From: Streptomyces sp. cf386
GTDB lineage: Bacteria; Actinomycetota; Actinomycetes; Streptomycetales; Streptomycetaceae
DNA: 51,556 bases
Reading direction: 5' to 3'
NCBI RefSeq assembly: GCF_900103585.1
Contig: NZ_FNHV01000039.1
Span: 1 to 51,556 of the forward strand
The notes beneath the pieces were generated by a model. The model had not been told where the DNA came from. It saw nothing but the letters and a program-made list of their open reading frames with translations, and ran no database searches. The first letter of the stretch is position 1. Every line of letters begins with the position of its first letter. Made by a program: the position numbers and the translations under genes. This document shows positions 15,475 through 25,525 of this stretch, in pieces.

Positions 15475-17698
15475 CCCGCCCTCGCTCCTCCTCGGCCAGC
15501 ACGTCCGCCACCTCGGCGTCCGTCGCGGCGGCCAGCCTCTCATGGGCGGCACGGGACTCGGGCGGCTCGATGCTGATGCGGGGCAGGCGCGCCTCGAGCC
15601 AGCGGGGCAGCCACCAGTTGGCGCCGCCGAGCATGTGCATCAGGGCGGGGACGAGCAGGGTGCGCAGGACGAAGGCGTCCAGGGCGACGGCTGCGGCCAG
15701 CGCGATGCCGAACATGGCGATCACCCGGTCGCCGCTGAGGACGAAGGCGAGAAAGACCGAGATCATGATGACCGCGGCGGAGTTGATCACGCGGCCGGTC
15801 TCGGCGAGGCCGATCCGCACGGCCCTCCGGTTGTCGCCGGTCTCCAGCCATTCCTCGTACATCCGGCCGACCAGGAAGACCTGGTAGTCCATGGACAGGC
15901 CGAACAGCACCGACACCATGATCACCGGGAGGAAGGGCTCGATCGGGCCCGCGCGACCCAGTCCGAGGAGTTCGCTGCCCCAGCCCCACTGGAAGATCGC
16001 GACGACGACACCGAAGGCGGCGGCGACGGCGGCCACGTTCATCGCGGCGGCCTTCAGGGGTATCCCGACGGACCGGAAGGCGAGCAGGAGCAGCAGACAG
16101 CCCAGGCCGATGACGACGCCGACGAACAGCGGCAGCTTGCCGACGATGATGTCGGCGAAGTCGTCGTAGCCGGCCGTCATGCCGCCGACCTGCACATCGA
16201 GCGAGGTACCGGTCTCGGCGCGCGGCAGGACCTTCTCGCGCAGCCGGTCGACGAGCTCGCTGGTCTGCCGTGACTGCGGGGAGGACTCCGGTACGACGGT
16301 GAGGTACGCGGTGTCGCCACCGGTGTTGTACCTCACCGGGGTCACCGAGGCGACGCCCTCGGTGCCCCGCAGGGTCGCGTCGAGGTTGTCGAGGGCGAGC
16401 CGGTCGTCGCCGCCGTCGACCTCGGTGACCAGAGTGAGCGGGCCGTTCACACCGGGCCCGAATCCGTCGGCGAGGAGGTCGTAGGCCTGGCGGGTGGTGG
16501 AGGACTCCGGGTTGTTGCCCTGGTCGGAGGTGCCCAGGCGCAGGCCGAGGGTGGGCAGTGCGAGGACCGTGATGACGGCCAGGGCGATCGCGCCGAGCGC
16601 CTTGGGGTGGCGCTCCACGAACGCCGACCAGCGGGCGGCGAACCCGGTCGGCAGCTCGGGCCCGGGTCCGTGCTCGGCCAGCCGGCGCCGCTCGCGGCGG
16701 CTGAGGGCGCGCATGCCGATGAAGGACAGCAGGGCGGGCAGCAGGGTCACGGAGGCGGCGACCGTCAGGACCACGGTCAGCGAGGCGGCTATCGCGACGC
16801 CGTTCAGGAAGCTGAGCCGGAGGATCAGCATCCCGAGCAGGGCGATGCACACCGTGGCACCCGCGAACACGACCGCACGACCGGTGGTGGCCACGGCGTT
16901 CGTGATCGACTCGGTGACGGACAGCCCGCGCTTCAGTCCGCGGCGGTGTCTGGTGACGATGAACAGCGCGTAGTCGATGCCGACGCCGAGCCCGATGAGC
17001 ATCCCGAGCATGGGCGCGAAGTCGGCCACGGTCATGGCGTGCCCCAGCAGGGCGATCCCGGCGTACGCGGTGCCGACGCTCACCAGCGCGGTGGCGATGG
17101 GCAGCAGGGAGGCGGCGAGCGAGCCGAAGGCGAGGAACAGCACGACCGCGGCGACGGCCACCCCGACGGCCTCGGCGAGATGCCCGCCCGGCGACTCGGT
17201 GAGCCCGACGGCGCTGCCGCCCAGCTCCACCTGGAGCCCGTCGGCCTCGGCGGCCTCGGCCGCGTTCACGACGGCCTGCGCCTCGCCCCTGTCGAGGTTC
17301 TCGGCGCTGTCGCCGAAGGTGACGACGGCGTACGCCGTGTGCCCGTCCTCGCTGATCTGGGCGGCGCCCTGCTTGTCGTACGGGCTGCCGACGGCCGCGA
17401 CACCCGGCAGCTCCGCGATCTCGTCCAGGGTGCGGGTCATGGTCTGTTCGACGTCGGCGGCACGGACGGTGCCGGACGTGGTGTGCCAGACAACGGTGTC
17501 ACTGTCGCCGCCGAGGCCGGGGAAACCGTCCTCCAGGAGCTGGGTGGCGCGGCCGGACTCGGTGCCGGGGACGTGGTAGTCGTTCGAGTACGCGGTGCCC
17601 GTGACGGCGGCGGCCGCGGTCACCCCACCGAAGGCGAGCAGCCAGAGCAGTACGGCGACGAGGCGGCGCTGGACACACCAGCGTGCAAGAGCTGCCAC
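15452..17698 (-). CDS. MMPL-family (RND) membrane transporter
   Basis: This 748-residue transporter of the MMPL/RND superfamily has two repeats of a large extracellular domain plus membrane helices. The second-helix block GLGVGIDYALFIVTRHRRGLKRG (first half) and the matching GLSMDYQVFLVGRMYEEWLETG (second half) are the proton-relay regions of the family. MMPL proteins export lipids, siderophores or drugs. GTG 17698 (VAALARWCVQRRL) is chosen for its upstream GGGAG and because 748 residues fits the family. The frame stays open to 17794 through AT-richer sequence that looks like promoter and leader. It overlaps the downstream GNAT gene. The substrate is unknown. Confidence 0.9.
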   Translation of the reverse strand: MAALARWCVQRRLVAVLLWLLAFGGVTAAAAVTGTAYSNDYHVPGTESGRATQLLEDGFPGLGGDSDTVVWHTTSGTVRAADVEQTMTRTLDEIAELPGVAAVGSPYDKQGAAQISEDGHTAYAVVTFGDSAENLDRGEAQAVVNAAEAAEADGLQVELGGSAVGLTESPGGHLAEAVGVAVAAVVLFLAFGSLAASLLPIATALVSVGTAYAGIALLGHAMTVADFAPMLGMLIGLGVGIDYALFIVTRHRRGLKRGLSVTESITNAVATTGRAVVFAGATVCIALLGMLILRLSFLNGVAIAASLTVVLTVAASVTLLPALLSFIGMRALSRRERRRLAEHGPGPELPTGFAARWSAFVERHPKALGAIALAVITVLALPTLGLRLGTSDQGNNPESSTTRQAYDLLADGFGPGVNGPLTLVTEVDGGDDRLALDNLDATLRGTEGVASVTPVRYNTGGDTAYLTVVPESSPQSRQTSELVDRLREKVLPRAETGTSLDVQVGGMTAGYDDFADIIVGKLPLFVGVVIGLGCLLLLLAFRSVGIPLKAAAMNVAAVAAAFGVVVAIFQWGWGSELLGLGRAGPIEPFLPVIMVSVLFGLSMDYQVFLVGRMYEEWLETGDNRRAVRIGLAETGRVINSAAVIMISVFLAFVLSGDRVIAMFGIALAAAVALDAFVLRTLLVPALMHMLGGANWWLPRWLEARLPRISIEPPESRAAHERLAAATDAEVADVLAEEERGRDVRDIAG

Positions 17699-17745
17699 GA
17701 ACGAGCTCCCGGGGGCGATTTGTGGATCTTTGACCGGGATAAGTC

Positions 17746-17760
17746 GTTCATGAAGTGAAC
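17746..17760. promoter_or_regulatory. Operator-like inverted repeat upstream of MMPL gene
   Basis: GTTCA-TGAAG-TGAAC is a perfect 5-bp inverted repeat with a 5-bp centre, about 48 bp upstream of the chosen GTG of the MMPL gene. It lies between the candidate promoter (17817-17845) and the gene. It looks like a binding site for a dimeric repressor. No regulator gene is adjacent, so the protein is unknown. Confidence 0.35.
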
Positions 17761-17816
17761 AGCCCGCAAAGAACGCATGAGCGATGTGAAGCAAACTCTC
17801 GCAGGCGAGGAAGATC

Positions 17817-17845
17817 GTTTATGGCGTTCGTGGGTTTATTCACAA
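17817..17845 (-). promoter_or_regulatory. Candidate promoter of the MMPL gene
   Basis: On the minus strand TTGTGA (17845-17840) and ATAAAC (17822-17817) are separated by 17 bp in an unusually AT-rich stretch. They resemble vegetative -35 and -10 elements. This lies about 120 bp upstream of GTG 17698. It is a motif match only. Confidence 0.35.
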
Positions 17846-17909
17846 GAGTGGGAGGCAGATCACAGGACAGTAACGGCCCCTCTGTCATCCCCGCGTGACG
17901 CCTTTCACA

Positions 17910-18269
17910 TCAGTCGAACTGATCCCCCAGCGCCATCACCATCACCCCGGTGACGAGCAGCCACAGCGCCCGGCGGGTGCGCCCCCGCGAGCCGAGGAAC
18001 GCGGCGAGCGCGCAGACGGCGGCCCCGAAGGCGTAGGCGGCCGGGACGAGGGCCGGGGCGGAACCTGTGGCACGAAGGGTCGAGGCGGCCAGCCCCGCAA
18101 GGGCGAGGAGCACCCCGGTCCCGGCCGCCGTCCAGCGGGCCCGCCGCGCCACCTGCGCCGGATCCTCGGCGTCCGCCAGGTCTTCGTCGCGCTCGTCCTC
18201 CGGCGTCTCGGGCTGCTCCGCCTGCTCCTCCCGCGTCTCGGATATCTCGGAATCACCGCGTCCACTCAT
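17910..18269 (-). CDS. Small membrane protein with acidic N-terminus, unknown
   Basis: This 119-residue protein begins MSGRGDSEISETREEQAEQPETPEDERDEDLADAEDP, an acidic, probably disordered stretch. Three hydrophobic segments follow (AAGTGVLLALAGLAASTL, LVPAAYAFGAAVCALAAFLG, and RALWLLVTGVMVMALG). I do not recognise a family. ATG 18269 gives the compact acidic start. The longer frame to 18455 runs into the promoter of the divergent methyltransferase gene. It sits upstream of the MMPL gene on the same strand with a 211-bp gap. Confidence 0.72.
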   Translation of the reverse strand: MSGRGDSEISETREEQAEQPETPEDERDEDLADAEDPAQVARRARWTAAGTGVLLALAGLAASTLRATGSAPALVPAAYAFGAAVCALAAFLGSRGRTRRALWLLVTGVMVMALGDQFD

Positions 18270-18457
18270 GGCGGGCGAGCGTAGCGCGTCGCGCTGAGAA
18301 ACCAGATGCCAGTCCGAAGGGCGGGCTGCTAGCTTCCGAAGGTCAACCATGACCGCGGCACACCGCCGCCGACCTGGGCAGGTGCATTGTTTGAGCGTCC
18401 GACCGAGCTCCTCCGTATCCCCTTCCGCTTCCCCGGACTCAAGGAGCCCGTTCACCG

Positions 18458-19261
18458 ATGCCAGACATCACGCAGAGGACCTCGAATGAGGATCTCGCCA
18501 AGCGGCTGACCCACCCCCGCTACCCGCGCAGCAACAGCTACGACCCCCGCTGGGTCGTCGACAACCAGATGGGCCCCAACGCCCTCTGGCTGCTGGAGTG
18601 GCTCGCCCCCGCCCTCGGCCTGGACGCCCTGCGTCCCTGCGCACGCGTCCTCGACCTGGGCTGCGGCCGGGCGATGACCTCCGTCTTCCTGGCCAGGGAG
18701 TACGACGCCCAGGTCACCGCCGCCGACCTGTGGATCAAGCCCGACGACAACGCGCGGCGGGTGGCCGAGGCGGGCTTCGCCGACCGGGTGCTGCCCGTGC
18801 ACGCCGAGGCGCACGACCTGCCGTTCGCCGAGGGCAGCTTCGATGCGATCGTGAGCATCGACGCGTACCAGTACTTCGGCACGAACGATCTCTATCTGCC
18901 CACGCTGACACGGCTGTTGAAGCCCGGCGGGCGGATCGGCGTCGTCGTGCCGGCACTGCGGGAGGAGCCGGACGGCATCGAGCCGCCCGAGCATCTCAAG
19001 CCGTGGTGGGAGCCCGACTTCTGGTGCTTCCACACCGCCGAGTGGTGGCGCCGGCACTGGACGCGCAATGGCGCCGTCGAGGTCGAGGCGGCCGACTGGC
19101 TGGACGACGGCTGGCGGGACTGGCTGCTGTGGTGCGACGTGATCGCCGAGGAGAGTCCCGAGGAGTTCCATCGCACCATGGCCCGCCAGGTCGGCGAGAT
19201 GGTGCGGCTCGACGAGGGCCGCGCGCTGGGTTTCGTACGGCTCGTAGGACGCCGTAAGTGA
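18458..19261 (+). CDS. SAM-dependent methyltransferase (class I)
   Basis: This 267-residue methyltransferase has the SAM-binding motif I VLDLGCGRA at 64-72, an acidic second strand (VTAADLWI), motif II (FDAIVSIDAYQYFGTNDLYL) and the post-II LLKPGGRIGVVVP loop. It resembles UbiE/Methyltransf_11 small-molecule methyltransferases. The C-terminal WWEPDFWCFHTAEWWRRHW segment is unusually Trp-rich. AAGGAG lies about 10 nt before ATG 18458. It is divergent from the 17910-18269 gene and ends at a strong bidirectional terminator. The substrate is unknown. Confidence 0.9.
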   Translation: MPDITQRTSNEDLAKRLTHPRYPRSNSYDPRWVVDNQMGPNALWLLEWLAPALGLDALRPCARVLDLGCGRAMTSVFLAREYDAQVTAADLWIKPDDNARRVAEAGFADRVLPVHAEAHDLPFAEGSFDAIVSIDAYQYFGTNDLYLPTLTRLLKPGGRIGVVVPALREEPDGIEPPEHLKPWWEPDFWCFHTAEWWRRHWTRNGAVEVEAADWLDDGWRDWLLWCDVIAEESPEEFHRTMARQVGEMVRLDEGRALGFVRLVGRRK

Positions 19262-19276
19262 CCCTGTGAGCACGAC

Positions 19277-19309
19277 AACGGCCCCGGAGGAGCTGCCTCC
19301 GGGGCCGTT
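19277..19309. terminator. Bidirectional terminator between methyltransferase and gatB
   Basis: A perfect 14-bp stem (AACGGCCCCGGAGG, 19277-19290, with CCTCCGGGGCCGTT, 19296-19309) and a 5-nt loop lie between two convergent genes. The T-run GTTTCGGTTGT follows on the plus strand, and CGTTGTCG on the minus strand. It should terminate both the methyltransferase and the gat operon. Confidence 0.85.
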
Positions 19310-19323
19310 TCGGTTGTCGGCGC

Positions 19324-20838
19324 TCAGCCCTCGCTGACGCCCAGCTTCTCCAGGATCAGTTCCTTGACGCGCGCGGCGTCGGCCTGACCCCGGGTCGCCT
19401 TCATGACCGCGCCGACCAGGGCGCCGGCCGCGGCCACCTTGCCGCCGCGGATCTTGTCGGCGATGCCCGGGTTGCCGGCGATGGCCTCCTCGACGGCGGT
19501 GGTGAGCGCGCCCTCGTCAGAGACGACCTTCAGACCGCGTTTGTCGACGACCTCGTCCGGGGTGCCTTCGCCCGCGAGAACGCCCTCGATGACCTGGCGG
19601 GCCAGCTTGTCGTTGAGGTCGCCCTTCGAGACCAGCTCGGAGACGCGGGCGACCTCGACCGGCGTGATGGCCAGCTCGTCGAGCGACTTGCCCGACTCGT
19701 TGGCGCTGCGCGCCAGTTCGCCCATCCACCACTTGCGGGCGGAGGCGGCGTCGGCACCGGCGTCGATCGTGGCGACGATCGGGTCCAGCGCACCGGCGTT
19801 GAGGATCGCCTGCATCTCGACGGTGGAGATGCCCCACTCGGCGAGCAGCCGGGTACGGCGGGCCAGCGGCATCTCCGGCAGCGCGGCGCGGATCTCCTCG
19901 ACCCACTCGCGGGACGGAGCAACCGGGACGAGGTCCGGCTCGGGGAAGTACCGGTAGTCCTCGGCCTCTTCCTTCACCCGGCCCGAGGTCGTGGACCCCG
20001 TGTCCTCGTGGAAGTGCCGGGTCTCCTGGATGATCGTCCCGCCGCTGCTGAGGACGGCCGCGTGCCGCTGGATCTCGAAGCGGGCCGCACGTTCCACGGA
20101 ACGCAGCGAGTTCACGTTCTTCGTCTCGGAGCGGGTGCCGAACTTTTCGGTGCCGTTCGGGCGCAGCGACAGGTTCACGTCGCAGCGCATCTGCCCCATC
20201 TCCATGCGGGCTTCCGAGACACCGAGCGCCTTGATGACCTCGCGCAGCTCACGGACGTACGCCTTCGCGACCTCGGGAGCACGCTCGCCCGCACCCTCGA
20301 TCGGCTTGGTGACGATCTCGATGAGCGGGATGCCGGCGCGGTTGTAGTCGAGCAGCGAGTGCGAGGCGCCGTGGATACGGCCCGTCGCGCCGCCGACGTG
20401 CGTCGACTTGCCGGTGTCCTCCTCCATGTGGGCGCGTTCGATCTCCACGCGGAAGGTCTCGCCGTCCTCCAGCTGGACGTCGAGGTAGCCGTTGAAGGCG
20501 ATCGGCTCGTCGTACTGGGAGGTCTGGAAGTTCTTCGGCATGTCCGGATAGAAGTAGTTCTTCCGGGCGAAGCGGCACCACTCGGCGATCTCGCAGTTCA
20601 GCGCGAGACCGATCTTGATCGCGGACTCGACGCCGGTCGCGTTGACGACCGGGAGCGAGCCCGGCAGGCCGAGGCAGGTGGGGCAGGTCTGCGTGTTGGC
20701 GTCCTGACCGAGTTCGGTCGAACAGCCGCAGAACATCTTGGTCTTGGTGCCGAGTTCGACATGGACCTCAAGGCCCATGACGGGGTCGTACGACGCCAGC
20801 GCGTCCTCGTACGACACCAAGTCGGTCGTGGTGGTCAC
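19324..20838 (-). CDS. gatB: Asp/Glu-tRNA amidotransferase subunit B
   Basis: This 504-residue subunit of the GatCAB amidotransferase phosphorylates the misacylated Glu or Asp on tRNA before amidation. The diagnostic opening is YDPVMGLEVHVELGTKTKMFCGC, and the Zn-binding Cys pairs are present (MFCGCST...TQTCPTCLG). PYD-like ending: the YqeY-type tail domain ends GKVAAAGALVGAVMKATRGQADAARVKELILEKL. It is last in the gatC-gatA-orf-gatB operon, 15 bp after the small membrane protein gene. Its terminator lies immediately downstream. Confidence 0.97.
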   Translation of the reverse strand: MTTTTDLVSYEDALASYDPVMGLEVHVELGTKTKMFCGCSTELGQDANTQTCPTCLGLPGSLPVVNATGVESAIKIGLALNCEIAEWCRFARKNYFYPDMPKNFQTSQYDEPIAFNGYLDVQLEDGETFRVEIERAHMEEDTGKSTHVGGATGRIHGASHSLLDYNRAGIPLIEIVTKPIEGAGERAPEVAKAYVRELREVIKALGVSEARMEMGQMRCDVNLSLRPNGTEKFGTRSETKNVNSLRSVERAARFEIQRHAAVLSSGGTIIQETRHFHEDTGSTTSGRVKEEAEDYRYFPEPDLVPVAPSREWVEEIRAALPEMPLARRTRLLAEWGISTVEMQAILNAGALDPIVATIDAGADAASARKWWMGELARSANESGKSLDELAITPVEVARVSELVSKGDLNDKLARQVIEGVLAGEGTPDEVVDKRGLKVVSDEGALTTAVEEAIAGNPGIADKIRGGKVAAAGALVGAVMKATRGQADAARVKELILEKLGVSEG

Positions 20839-20853
20839 GGTGAAACTTCCCTC

Positions 20854-21092
20854 TCAGCCCAGCAGGACGTCGTCGTCGCCCAGCCGCTTCAGCTCGCGGT
20901 AGAGGATGGCGAGGCCGGTGACGATCGCGGCGGCGGACACGGCGGCGTCGATCAGGCGCAGCGTGTCGCTCTCCACGCGGGCCTTCTTGGCCTGCTTGGC
21001 GACGTTGACCGCACCGAACGCGGTGGTGGCCATGGACAGGTACAGACCGGACTTGGACTTCTTGAAGCCCTTGGCCTTGGACATTGCCTTGC

Positions 21093-21096
<4 letters not shown>
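20854..21096 (-). CDS. Small membrane protein inserted in the gat operon
   Basis: This 80-residue protein reads VSKAMSKAKGFKKSKSGLYLSMATTAFGAVNVAKQAKKARVESDTLRLIDAAVSAAAIVTGLAILYRELKRLGDD in part. It has a Lys-rich N-terminus and two hydrophobic helices (about 20-35 and 50-68). GTG 21096 overlaps the gatA stop as GTGA, which indicates translational coupling. GGAGG lies about 10 nt upstream. I know of no role for such a protein in tRNA amidation. The tight coupling suggests a co-regulated, possibly GatCAB- or membrane-associated function. Confidence 0.82.
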
Positions 21097-22589
<1,493 letters not shown>

Positions 22590-22594
22590 GGCGG

Positions 22595-22891
22595 TTAGTC
22601 CTCCCCCAGGATCTGCGGCACCTTGAAACGCTGCTGCTCCTGGGCCGGGGCGCCGGAGAGCGCCTGCTCGGGGGTGAGCGACGGACGGACCTCGTCCACG
22701 CGCATGACGTTCGTCAGCGGGAGCGGGTGCGAGGTCGGCGGTACGTCTTGGTCGGCGACCTCACTGACGCGTGCGACCGCGCCGATGATGTCGTCCAGCT
22801 GTCCCGCGAAGTGCTCGAGCTCTTCGGGCTTCAGCTCCAGACGCGCCAGCCGTGCGAGGTGGGCGACCTCCTCGCGCGTGATGCCAGGCAT
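22595..22891 (-). CDS. gatC: Asp/Glu-tRNA amidotransferase subunit C
   Basis: This 98-residue subunit stabilises the GatA-GatB complex. The opening MPGITREEVAHLARLARLELKPEELEHFAGQLDDII is the family signature. The central TSHPLPLTNVMRVDEVRPSLT and the FKVPQIL ending are also typical. ATG 22891 has GAGGATC upstream. It is the first gene of gatC-gatA-orf-gatB. Confidence 0.96.
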   Translation of the reverse strand: MPGITREEVAHLARLARLELKPEELEHFAGQLDDIIGAVARVSEVADQDVPPTSHPLPLTNVMRVDEVRPSLTPEQALSGAPAQEQQRFKVPQILGED

Positions 22892-22931
22892 GCAGCGATC
22901 CTCTGGGGTGAGTGTGTGGTGTTTGGGCCCA

Positions 22932-22962
22932 ATCCTATGGGGCGGGGCCCTGTGCCCGTGAA
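22932..22962 (-). promoter_or_regulatory. Candidate gat operon promoter
   Basis: TAGGAT (22937-22932), a good Streptomyces -10 hexamer, lies about 40 bp before the gatC start. TTCACG (22962-22957) is a weak -35 at a 19-bp spacing, which is longer than ideal. It is the only promoter-like pair I see in the 130-bp gap between gatC and the rmdB stop. Confidence 0.35.
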
Positions 22963-23021
22963 ACGGATTCCCCCGGGGCGGGCGTACGCCTGCCCCGGCA
23001 CTCACATGTACGCCCCACAAC

Positions 23022-25253
23022 TCACTCTGCGGCGGGAAGCGCCGCCCGCGGTCGCTGCCACCCCCGCGAACCCCGTGCCCGCAGCCAGGCCGTCGTCTCC
23101 TCCGGCGGCATCGCCGCCGCGACCAGCCACCCCTGGACGGCGTCGCAGCCCAGGTCCCGCAGGCGTTCCCAGGTCTCGTCGTCCTCGACGCCCTCGGCGA
23201 CGACGAGCAGGCCGAGGGAGTGCGCCAGATCCACCGTGCAGCGCACGATCTCCGCGTCCTCGACGTCGAACGCGAGCCGCGCCACGAACGAGCGGTCGAT
23301 CTTCAGCTCGCTGACCGGCAGTCGTCTGAGGTGCACGAGGGACGAGTACCCCGTGCCGAAGTCGTCCAGGGACATCTTCACGCCGTGCCCGGTCAGCCCG
23401 GCGAGCGTGTCGGCGGCCCGCTGCGGGTCCTCCAGCAGGACGTGTTCCGTTATCTCCAGCTGGAGCGCTCCTGCCGGAACACCGTGCCGGGCCAGCCGCG
23501 CCGCGACGGAACCCGCGAATCCGGGGGTGTGGACGTCACGGGGAGAGACGTTGACCGCCACGGGCACGAACAGGCCCTGCGAGCGCCACTGCGCCACCTG
23601 CCCGAGCGCCGTCTCCAGCACGTACTCCGTCAGATGCGGCATCAGCCCCGACGACTCGGCGATCGCTATGAACTCGTCCGGTGGCACCTTCCCGCGTTCC
23701 GGATGCACCCAGCGCACCAGCGCCTCCAGCCCGGCGACCTGTCCGTCGAAGCGCACCTTCGGCTGGTAGTGCAGCTCGACCTCGTGCGCGTCGAGCGCCC
23801 GGCGCAGATCGCCCAGCAGGCCCAGCCGGTCCGGGGTGTTGGAGTCCCGCTTCGACTCGTAGACCTCTACGCCCGTACGGTCCCGTTTCGCCTGGTACAT
23901 CGCCACGTCCGCGCGCCGCAGCAACCCCTCGGCGTCGAGGGCGTGGTCGGGGAAGACGGCGACGCCGGCGCTGGCCTCCAGGACCAGGGTGAGCCCGTCG
24001 AGGTCGAGCGGGGAGCTGAGGGCGGTGACGAGGCCGCGGGCGACCCGGGTCGCGGACGTCGTGGAGTCGGCGACCGGCAGTAACACGGCGAACTCGTCAC
24101 CGCCGAGCCGCGCGGCCTCCGCTCCGCGCGGCAGGGCGAGCCGCAGTCGGTCCGCTATCTGCAGCAGCAACCGGTCACCGGCGAGATGGCCGAGCGTGTC
24201 GTTGACCGATCGGAAGCGGTCGAGGTCGATCAGCATCAGGGCGGACCGGGCGCCGATACGCTCGGCGTCGTCGAGCGCGGTCCAGATGCGCTCCAGCAGC
24301 CACTGCCGGTTGGGCAGCCCGGTCAGCGGGTCGCGCAGCTGCTCCTCCGCCCTGGCCCGGGCGATCCACAGGGTGGAGTCCAGGGCGATGAGGGGGATGG
24401 AGAACAGCGGCAGCAACAGGGGCTTGGCGATGGCGACCACGCACACCAGCGGCGCGATGCCGAGCAGCGCGACGGCGACCAGTCCCTGCCTGACCAGGGC
24501 GGTGCGGGCGACGGTGGGCAGGCCGCCGTGCGGGGCGTGCAGATACCAGAGCAGGACGCGGGTGACCGCCAGGTAGGCGGCGGCGACGAGCACCACGCCG
24601 GGGGCGGTGTAGAGCGTCCAGGTGTCGGGGTTCCAGGGGTTCTCGACGGTGGGCACGCGGCCGAAGGCGGCCAGCACGAGGGCCCCGGCGGCGATGCCGA
24701 GGATGTCCACCGCACCGTGCAGCACGCCCTGCCGCCAGCGGCCCCGGCGGGCGATGCCGACCAGGACGACGACGGTGAGGCTGACCATGCCGGCGGGCAC
24801 CCAGCCGTACAGCATCAGCACGGCGAGGGTGAGGGCGGCGCCGGAGCCGGTGCCGCCCCACCAGCGGGCGCGGCCGAGCGCGACCAGATGGCCGACGATG
24901 ACTCCGGTCAGCACCGCCAGGGACCAGCCGACGGTGCCGGACGGGAAGAGGGCGTGGTTTCCGGTGAACGCCCGGTAGAAACCGGCGCCGAGGACGAACC
25001 CGGCCGCCGCGACGACCGCCGCGGGCAGCGCGGGCCAGGACAGGTGCCGTTCGTGGTCGGAGCCCGGCAGCCCGGCGGTGCGCTCGGCGTCGAGCCGCAC
25101 GGCGCCGCCGTCCGCCACGGTGTGCGGCCCGGCGGCGCTCCCCGCGCCTCTTTCCACCCGCGAACGCTCCGCGGCCCGCGCCGCCCACCCTCGCCATGCG
25201 CCGGCGATCCGGCGCAGCCGTGAGTCCGGGGCGGCACTCTCGGTCGGTTCCAT
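23022..25253 (-). CDS. rmdB: RmdB-like GGDEF-EAL c-di-GMP phosphodiesterase/cyclase
   Basis: This 743-residue membrane protein probably turns over c-di-GMP. A charged N-terminal tail is followed by about six helices (75-300), GGDEF (305-465, motif RLGGDEF with GGDEF at 384-388) and EAL (485-725). The EAL domain looks active: EALVRW at 510-515, NVS, LEITEH, DDFGTGYSS at 630-638, LKIDRSFV and VAEGVEDDE. The RxxD inhibitory site is absent. ATG 25253 (MEPTESAAPDS) has GAGGGACGGGA upstream. The longer frame to 25493 is intergenic. The position next to ligA and the architecture match RmdB of Streptomyces from memory, where it lowers c-di-GMP and affects development. Confidence 0.9.
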   Translation of the reverse strand: MEPTESAAPDSRLRRIAGAWRGWAARAAERSRVERGAGSAAGPHTVADGGAVRLDAERTAGLPGSDHERHLSWPALPAAVVAAAGFVLGAGFYRAFTGNHALFPSGTVGWSLAVLTGVIVGHLVALGRARWWGGTGSGAALTLAVLMLYGWVPAGMVSLTVVVLVGIARRGRWRQGVLHGAVDILGIAAGALVLAAFGRVPTVENPWNPDTWTLYTAPGVVLVAAAYLAVTRVLLWYLHAPHGGLPTVARTALVRQGLVAVALLGIAPLVCVVAIAKPLLLPLFSIPLIALDSTLWIARARAEEQLRDPLTGLPNRQWLLERIWTALDDAERIGARSALMLIDLDRFRSVNDTLGHLAGDRLLLQIADRLRLALPRGAEAARLGGDEFAVLLPVADSTTSATRVARGLVTALSSPLDLDGLTLVLEASAGVAVFPDHALDAEGLLRRADVAMYQAKRDRTGVEVYESKRDSNTPDRLGLLGDLRRALDAHEVELHYQPKVRFDGQVAGLEALVRWVHPERGKVPPDEFIAIAESSGLMPHLTEYVLETALGQVAQWRSQGLFVPVAVNVSPRDVHTPGFAGSVAARLARHGVPAGALQLEITEHVLLEDPQRAADTLAGLTGHGVKMSLDDFGTGYSSLVHLRRLPVSELKIDRSFVARLAFDVEDAEIVRCTVDLAHSLGLLVVAEGVEDDETWERLRDLGCDAVQGWLVAAAMPPEETTAWLRARGSRGWQRPRAALPAAE

Positions 25254-25525
25254 TCCCGTCCCTCTCACAGCCGGCGGTGCCCACGCCACGCGGCCCGATG
25301 CCCGACAACAACCTTCAACGGCACCGCGTTGGAAAACCCTTCCCCCCGCCCTGCAAAGCCCGTCGGGAGCAAGGAGATGCCCCGACCGCAGCTGGGCACG
25401 GCAGGCGCACCCCTCAACAGTAGGCCGCAGAAGGCTTCCACGGGCCCCGGTCGTCGACGGTTGCCCGAATGCGCCCCAGCCACCCGTATGCATCTGGTAT
25501 GCGCCTATCCGGTGGCCTTCAACCG